A DNA stretch of 64,000 bases from Spirodela intermedia (lineage: Eukaryota > Streptophyta > Magnoliopsida > Alismatales > Araceae), in assembly GCA_902729315.2 (NCBI GenBank), contig LR746264.1:2465378-2529377 (forward strand). Reading direction: 5' to 3'. Both the position numbers and the translations under genes were made by a program. Position 1 is the stretch's first letter. The number at the start of each line of letters is the position of its first letter. Of this stretch, positions 57,000 to 64,000 are shown piece by piece. The notes under the pieces were generated by a model that worked only from the letters and a program-made list of their open reading frames with translations, ran no database searches and had not been told where the DNA came from.

Positions 57000-59900
57000 A
57001 CGTTGACATCTGAAGGTGAGGGGAAAAGGCAGACATCGGAACCCCAGGACAGCTTGGGTCCGTCGGATGAAGTTCTCGTCCAGACATCCTACGGCGAGAA
57101 ATCTGCCACGGTCAATTATTGACAATTCTTGACTGAATCAAATTAATCGACAAAGTTGCCCTTGAAAAAGTTCCGGTCATGTTAGTCGGGCCGTGGTCTC
57201 TTTCCATCTAGCTACCTGACCACGCGGCGGGATATCGTCAACGCGGTAACCACAACGCTCTTGAAGTGACCTCCTTAACTGTCGTGAGAAGCCAAAAACT
57301 AGATAAACAACCACATAATATATATATATAGATATATATTTATTTATTTATTATTTTTTAAAGGGTGGAGGCAGGGCCCCCCCACGACCGGACGGTGATG
57401 GCGCCCATCATGTTCACGCCCATTAGCCCTGGGCCAGCCATTTACTACACGATCAGGTCCACCTTAAGCAGGTTGGGTAGCGAGGAGGGGGAACGTAAGT
57501 AGTCCCTGTGACCAAGTAGTAGAACAATCTAGGAGGGTGATACGACGAGGATAAGAATTATGATAGTGATGGAGTTTCTGAAGAAAATAATGAATTGGGT
57601 TATCAAGTCATTTCTTCATCTAGACAACATAAATCAAAAAGTCAAATGAAGTCAATGAGTGTTGATTTATTATGTAGGGTTATTAGGTCAACCCTTCACT
57701 TGGTCAGATGTGATGATAGAGTTCAAAAACCCATATGAAGGCAATGAGCTAAGAATTTATTTTGAAATGAGAAACCAGTTTAGGTGGAAAAAGATGGCAT
57801 GCTTGGCTGATATTAATTTAAGGTAGTGTTAGCTTCTAATTGGTGCACAATATCAAGATAGAGGGTTGAACTGATATAATTTTTTTTGCCATAGAATATT
57901 AAATTTCAAACAATGATAATCATCAATAAATTACTTTAAATTTATAAAACTTGACCTTCAATTCTATTAAATTTTAGTGTTTATGTGTTTAGTTTTAGGC
58001 ACAAAATTTAATGGATTACTTAATTTTTGCAACTCATATTTTCTCAATTTATATCTAAATTCTATGACTCTAAGTGACCAAAATAAGAGAAATAATCAAC
58101 TTCTCTTTTCTAGATTTGCAGCTCTAATATATATAACACCAAATAAATTGTACATTTCTTATTTAAACTATAGAGCTAAGTGAAACACCAAAAAGTGATC
58201 GATTTAGGCTTTCTATGATTTTTTTCATATTTTTTAGAAGACCTATTTATGGTAGTCATATTTAGGCTTGCACACCAAAAAACCTCTCAACATTCTCTTA
58301 CTAAGAACATCAAACATTTTATAATGGTTCATTCATCACCTAGATACTTCTAGTACTAGAGAGAAAATCCTTCTAGTTTTCACTTAATCCCCTAAAAAAT
58401 ATGTTCATATTTATGAGATCATCCACTCAAATAACTTAAATTTATTTAGTCAAAGAACTAGTCTCTTTCAGGTCAAATATGACTACCAATACCTCATGCA
58501 TTTATTAAAAATGTTTTCCCTTCATCACCCAATTACCTTAAGAAAAAATGGAGAGCAAAGGTCACAATAATTGAATTGATCATTTGTTAGATTCAGTTGA
58601 TGAAGAGGATATATCATTTTCAAGTGCCATTGATGCACACAATGTGAAGAACTTGATGGTGAAATAACTCTTCTTATTTAAAAAAGTATTGGATTTTTTA
58701 ACTCTACTTCTATAAATCAGTCTTCATCTTATACCATTTTTTTCTTATTTTACCATATCCTTCAATGTTCAAAAACTCTTTTCAAGAACATATCATTTTT
58801 CATAAGGCAAGGTTATCATAGTTATACTTCCAAAATTTTAGTCTCTTTATTATTGCGGTCATTTCTATTCAAATTGAATTTTAAAGTTCTTAATTTAACA
58901 AAGAATATAGTTATCCATACCAAATGAAAATCATCAAATTTATTTTCACTTTTTGTCTGTATAAACAATTGATGTGTCACTGTCGAGATACTATTTTCAA
59001 AACTTGAATATTGAATCTTTTTTCTCATTTTCTTATTTACTTAATGCACATGATATCTTAAGGAACATGGGTAATATCATTTTGAGATGGTAAACACTAT
59101 ATAGGGTAGTTATATCATCATATAATCAAAGATAAAATATTTTATCTAATTTGCATTGGCATAACCTTTCATTTCAAGATGATTTTTCTGCTGATAATAT
59201 TTAATTTTAAAATTATTCTTGTGATAGAAAATCACTTAATATAAGGTATTAATGTCTTAAATTTCATCATTAGTAATAATCTCAAAATCATTTAATAAGT
59301 AAATTTTATTTAATAACTTTTAAATATATCAAATATTGAAAACATATGAGTGACACATAAATAAGTAGAGATAGTAAATAATCGCTTATCAATAAATTTT
59401 CACTTTTTATTATCAAAATTAATGACATCAACAGTTTCCTCTTTGCTGATACTTATAAAATCGTTAAGAAAATTTATTCAAGTATATAATATCAATATAG
59501 TACCATAAAGATCAAATGTTCATTATACTTGACCATAACAAGAAGATATATTTAAATAATAAGTTTATAAATTTATTCACATATAAAGGTTTTGAGATTC
59601 ATCATTACTCATCATTAAGCATTATAAATAGTTATGAATTCTTCCTTAATGAGTACTCTTATAAATCTATGCATTGGATTAGTTTTATCAACCCAAATTG
59701 ACTAGAAAGACTCAATTCTTCATATAAAATTAAAAATCATGAAAAAAGGATTTAATCTAAAATATATTATCTTCAAGTTTAATGGTCTTTCTTCAGATAA
59801 CATGATCCATTGCTCTACATGATCAATACTTTTGTTAAATTTATTAACATAAGATAAAAAAACAACAAAAACAAGCATATTAGAAGTGAAAAAAGAGGTA

Positions 59901-62900
59901 ATAGAGCTAGTAGATAAACAATAGATCATTGGTCATCATGTAGGATATAATGAATGTCAAATAGAGTGGATTTGTTGATGATATCTTGGAGACAACAATT
60001 AAATTTATCTTATTTGTTGATTCTTCCTCAAACAGATCTAAAAAAAATATTTGAAGATGCATGTTATTATAATGTATAGTGGAAGAATTACATCATATTT
60101 GATGGCAGTTTTTCTACCAATGAGATATGAAAGATTAGAAGAATGCCCTCAAAGATGCAATCATCTAAAGTTGCAGATTTTTTTTGAAACTCTATCATAA
60201 ACACCACTATTGTATGAAAGTAGATTAATGATAATAAATCAACTAGTCTAGATGATAAGAGACAACAAAAAAACATGATACTATGCACATTTATATTTGG
60301 CATCCTAATTAAGGAGGAATGAAATGTATTAACTACTAATATGTAACCAACTAATTTAGGGGCTGAGGGGATTTAAAAGATGGAAATGTAGAAACCACTA
60401 ATATGTAAGATCATTTTTTTTCCCTTTGAAGTAAATTTTATTGATACAATTATCTCAAAAATATAGTTGTAAAATATTTTTACAAGTTCAAGGTAGATAT
60501 TTGCAAGTTATATCTAATTTCCAACTAATACATTTAATTTCTTAAATGATGATTGAAATTTAATCTCAAAATTAAAAAAGGGGAAATAATATTCAAAGAT
60601 TTAGGAATAATATGTTGGTGGTGTTTGAGCATTTTCAATCATTATGGATTCCAACTATGTATTTTTTGGTGAGGAAGCTCAATTTGATCATTATGTAGGT
60701 CAACAAATAATAAGCATGTGAACTTGGATTTAGAGAGGAAATTGTGTGATCAATGAGAGTTGTTATTTGATGTGTGGCATTACAAGATAAAGTTTTGACG
60801 CTATTGGTAGTACTTCTAGTGTAATGGTCATTGAGGGCTTGGGTTTCAGATGGGGGCACAAGATAAGAAACAAGTTTATTATTGAAGTTGGTGAAAGGAT
60901 AGTCCTTTTTTGGAGAGAAGCTGATGCTTATTTCATTATCCTTTTATTTTTTTAACTTTTTGAAATAATTTTAGATCTTGGAAGGTTTGATAAGAAAAAA
61001 TATCAACAAGTATCAACTATTTTTTGTTTTAGGATTTATAAGAAGAGAGATTGACCAAAATGTGTCAGATATGTAAATACAAGAAATGTTTCTATAAAAC
61101 AAGTATATCTGATTTTAAATTCAAGATACGAACCATTGGAACTTGATTCCAACTTTGCTTGAAAAGTTTATTAGATGATCTTGATTGGAGAAGGTAAATG
61201 ATTTTTCCTAGATCAGGAGATGGGAGAGTGAATGTGAAGTTTTGACCTTTTTATGGAGTAAGGAATGTAATGAAAATATTTTATATTTTAAAGTTTGAAG
61301 CAACATTAGATATATTGTTCAATTCTTTAATTTTAATCATACAATAAAGCTCATTTTTTTATTTCACGTGTCAAAAAAAATGTTTACACAGACTAATATG
61401 TTTATTCATGAAATTTTGATAAAAAGCAAAAACTTAATATAAAATCACTTTTGTCCAAACTATTTGAACATAACAAATATGAGCTGATGTATATTCAGCT
61501 TTAGCCATGACTAATGTTAGATATATATTTAAAGTATAATAAATCAAACATTCACCTAAATAAATATGATTTAATTATTTTTTCCTCTATTTCAAAATAG
61601 TTCTATATATCATACTTAAGATCTATAGCATGGATTTCATTAGTCCTATATATTTCAGGGCTTGCAGTGATATGAGTCAACAAATTGTGTTACAGGTTGA
61701 CTTTTTATATTAGGTTTTAAAATAACCTAGGTGGTGAGTGGAGAGAGGGCTAAGATAAGACATGAGGTACTAAGTGCTGAAAAGTGTCCATGGAGGGTGT
61801 GGTCTCTGAGAAAGTATTGACTTAGGCATATAAAGTTGAGAGTCAAGACTTGTTCGTGAGAGGTGTGATCACTATGGAGAACAAATAGAGATGTTTGAAT
61901 TGTTGATTCTATGAAATCCGTTATATCTTCAGAAAAAAATAGTGAAATTCAATAAGAAAATCCTTCAAAACTAAACATAGTTTGGTAAATGATGAACTAG
62001 TATAAAAACTCTTGTATCTCTCAAAGTTACAAGTGAGTGAGAGAGAGAGAGACTAAGGTGAGCGCATGATGAAAAGAGAACAAACTTAAGTGAAACCACA
62101 CACATAGCTGAGAGACGATGTGTGAATATGTGTCGACATATACATATGTAGATAGAACAATAAAGTATAATGGAATATAAAACATAGGGAGTCAATTTCA
62201 TCTCCCTCTTGGTGTTCCACTTAGCCACATCAAACCTAATAAAAGTTAATCAAATAGTTTCAATTATTTAAAAAAGTTATTTCACATGTATTAGGATAAG
62301 TGTATATGCATAGTAATGACATATTTTACTCATAAAAAATTAATAAAAAGCAAAAAACTTAGAATAAACTATTTTTAAATTATTTTTTCTGAAATATATG
62401 TTAATTAATTTAATGTCTTAATAAAATTGAATTAAATTACCCCTTGTTTGTATATGATCCCTAATAAAATGGTCTGATTTTAATAGGCTTTATTTAGAGT
62501 GTATGATTGATTTTTTTTGCTAAGTATGTAACTTATCAACAGATTTTCAGTTTTAATTATCAAAATCAAGGGCATAAAAAAAATATTTCCTCCATATATC
62601 ACAGCTGTAAGGGACTTTATCTTTCATAACTTAATATAAATAAAGATAAGTAAAATTATCCAATCATTATCTAAAGGTACATTATGAATCAATGTAGACT
62701 TGGTGATGATCATTTTGATGTGATGAACAAAAAATCTCTTTTCTATTCTCGTTTTTCTTTTCTTCTTCTTATTCAAATGAAAATAAATGAAGACTCAATC
62801 AATTAACTACAATCCATAGTTGATGTTATCTTTGTGTGATTCATTTTATGTAGTTTATAGCCAATTTGTAATAAATGACATGGATACCACTAATGCATTA

Positions 62901-63617
62901 GTTGAATAATATTTTGATGATGACAAACACAAATAAGACAAATCAATGAATTGAATTGTATACTCTTTATGCATGATACATGATTGAATAGTATTTTATG
63001 TATGAGTATGAAGTTAATTGAATTAAAATAAGAAATAACTTAAAGTCATAATATTAAATATTTAAATATTGAATTATGAAATTTGATAGATTTCACTACT
63101 CTGAGATTATTACTTTGCATCTTATTATAAGTATTACCAGTATTTATAGAAATTAACTCTAACAAAAAGTAATGACGTGAACATTAAAATTATTGAGAAT
63201 AACTAAAGTAAAATATGTGTATGAAATTTTATTGAGTGTACAAGATGCTTTAAATGTAAAATCATTGTCTTTGGGTACTCTTGCTATTGAATTAATCAAT
63301 TGATTTCAAAGTATTTATTCGGCCATTCAGAATTTCAAAGTATTTGAATGTGTTTTTAATCATAAGATATTACTTTACGTTGAGATGTATTATGAATTCT
63401 ATTTCAATGATAGAATTTCTCATCAGATCTATTTGAAAATATAACCTTGGGATATGAACATATGTGACTGATAATCATGATTTATCTTAGAAGATATATG
63501 AACCCTTATCAACCCTTAATAGTTTGATATTGGTTTACAACTATTTTAGAATTTAATGCTGAGAGACTAGAAAAAATGTGAGATTTTTGAATCTGCTTTC
63601 CATATAAAGTCAGCATC
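57000..63617. other. AT-rich intergenic DNA, no gene recognised
   Basis: Open frames here are all under ~85 codons, AT-driven, and none matches a family I recognise. A short GC-rich island is at 57360-57500. A run of A/T dinucleotides lies at about 57318-57360. The composition and scattered poly(A/T) suggest old transposon debris, but no LTR pair, terminal repeats or pol motif could be shown. Confidence 0.6.
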
Positions 63618-63689
63618 TCATCGATGATTAATTAGTTTTATATGATCATCTTTGGCTTGTCTAGAGAGCTTGCCTGTTAAAGGATATAA

Positions 63690-63970
63690 TCTGATTCTAA
63701 TGTCCTGTACCGTGTCCAACTGGGACTCGTATTCGGGTATCCTTTTGCAGCTTTTCCACGTCGTCGCCGGTGGCGCCGCCTCGTTGCCTACTCCCCCATC
63801 CCCCTTCGCCGGCGGAAGCGATGGTTGCCGGCGCCGGCGCCGGTGAGCGTTGCCTACTTCGCTCCGCTGACACGAGGGAGAAACAACTCGAGCTTGCTGT
63901 TTGGCCCAGCTGCGTGGGGAATCGCCTCTTCTGTTCGTTCCCATGAGGCTTATGATCCCATGATACATGG
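63690..63970. repeat. Dispersed repeat, copy 2
   Basis: Second copy of the repeat at 55685-56020, same orientation, 8 kb away and noticeably diverged. It lies at the window edge and may continue outside. Confidence 0.8.
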
Positions 63971-64000
63971 AAAGTGGAGCGACTCACAGTAAAGTACACC

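Noticed and set aside
59516-62228. Several 60-85-codon AT-rich open frames
   Set aside because: Lengths and composition fit chance in AT-rich DNA; no motif, splice context or repeat structure supports them.

Overview
This is a plant nuclear window, from a flowering plant. The evidence is spliced genes with GT-AG introns, a Tousled-type kinase, a HYL1/DRB1-type dsRNA-binding protein, a plant glycoside hydrolase family 3 exo-glucanase, plant aldehyde oxidases, a 765-residue cobalamin-independent methionine synthase, a dehydrin, and Ty3/gypsy and Ty1/copia retroelements. Several genes are very GC-rich inside AT-rich intergenic DNA, which is common in monocots, but the species cannot be fixed from sequence alone. 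(CT/GA)n microsatellites are unusually dense, many of them inside introns close to the 5' splice site.

Layout. 1-4633 (+): 3' half of a Tousled-like kinase gene. 4987-5467 (+): a small plastid-type protein, probably CRR42/DUF3148. 6148-9579 (-): DRB1/HYL1-like protein. 10550-13199 (-): intact GH3 beta-D-glucan exohydrolase. 13593-18767 (-): aldehyde oxidase copy 1. 19497-20976 and 28106-28292 (-): a wrecked second GH3 copy, split by a 7.1-kb Ty3/gypsy element (20977-28105) with a 5-bp target duplication. 28646-33788 (-): aldehyde oxidase copy 2. 34505-41065 (-): ankyrin + RCC1 protein of the At3g03790 type. 44130-45545 (+): decayed copia pol. 45948-49450 (-): strictosidine-synthase-like protein. 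50627-55335 (-): methionine synthase with a 5'UTR intron. 56319-56857 (-): K-segment dehydrin. 57000-63617: AT-rich DNA with no gene recognised.

The most interesting part is 10.9-34.3 kb. It is a tandem duplication of a GH3 plus aldehyde-oxidase block. The aldehyde oxidase bodies, introns included, are almost identical, while DNA just outside the start and stop codons has drifted to roughly 80 % identity. The GH3 pseudogene shares a similarly clean ~0.85-kb patch with the intact gene. This looks like gene conversion overwriting an old duplication. The pseudogene also shows a deletion whose ends lie in two GA microsatellites, a frameshift, a lost splice acceptor and the retroelement insertion.

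The genes do not form one pathway. Aldehyde oxidase can make abscisic acid or auxin, and dehydrins often respond to abscisic acid, but nothing in the sequence links them. Exon limits were read by eye from splice sites and reading-frame phase; identity percentages are estimates by eye.
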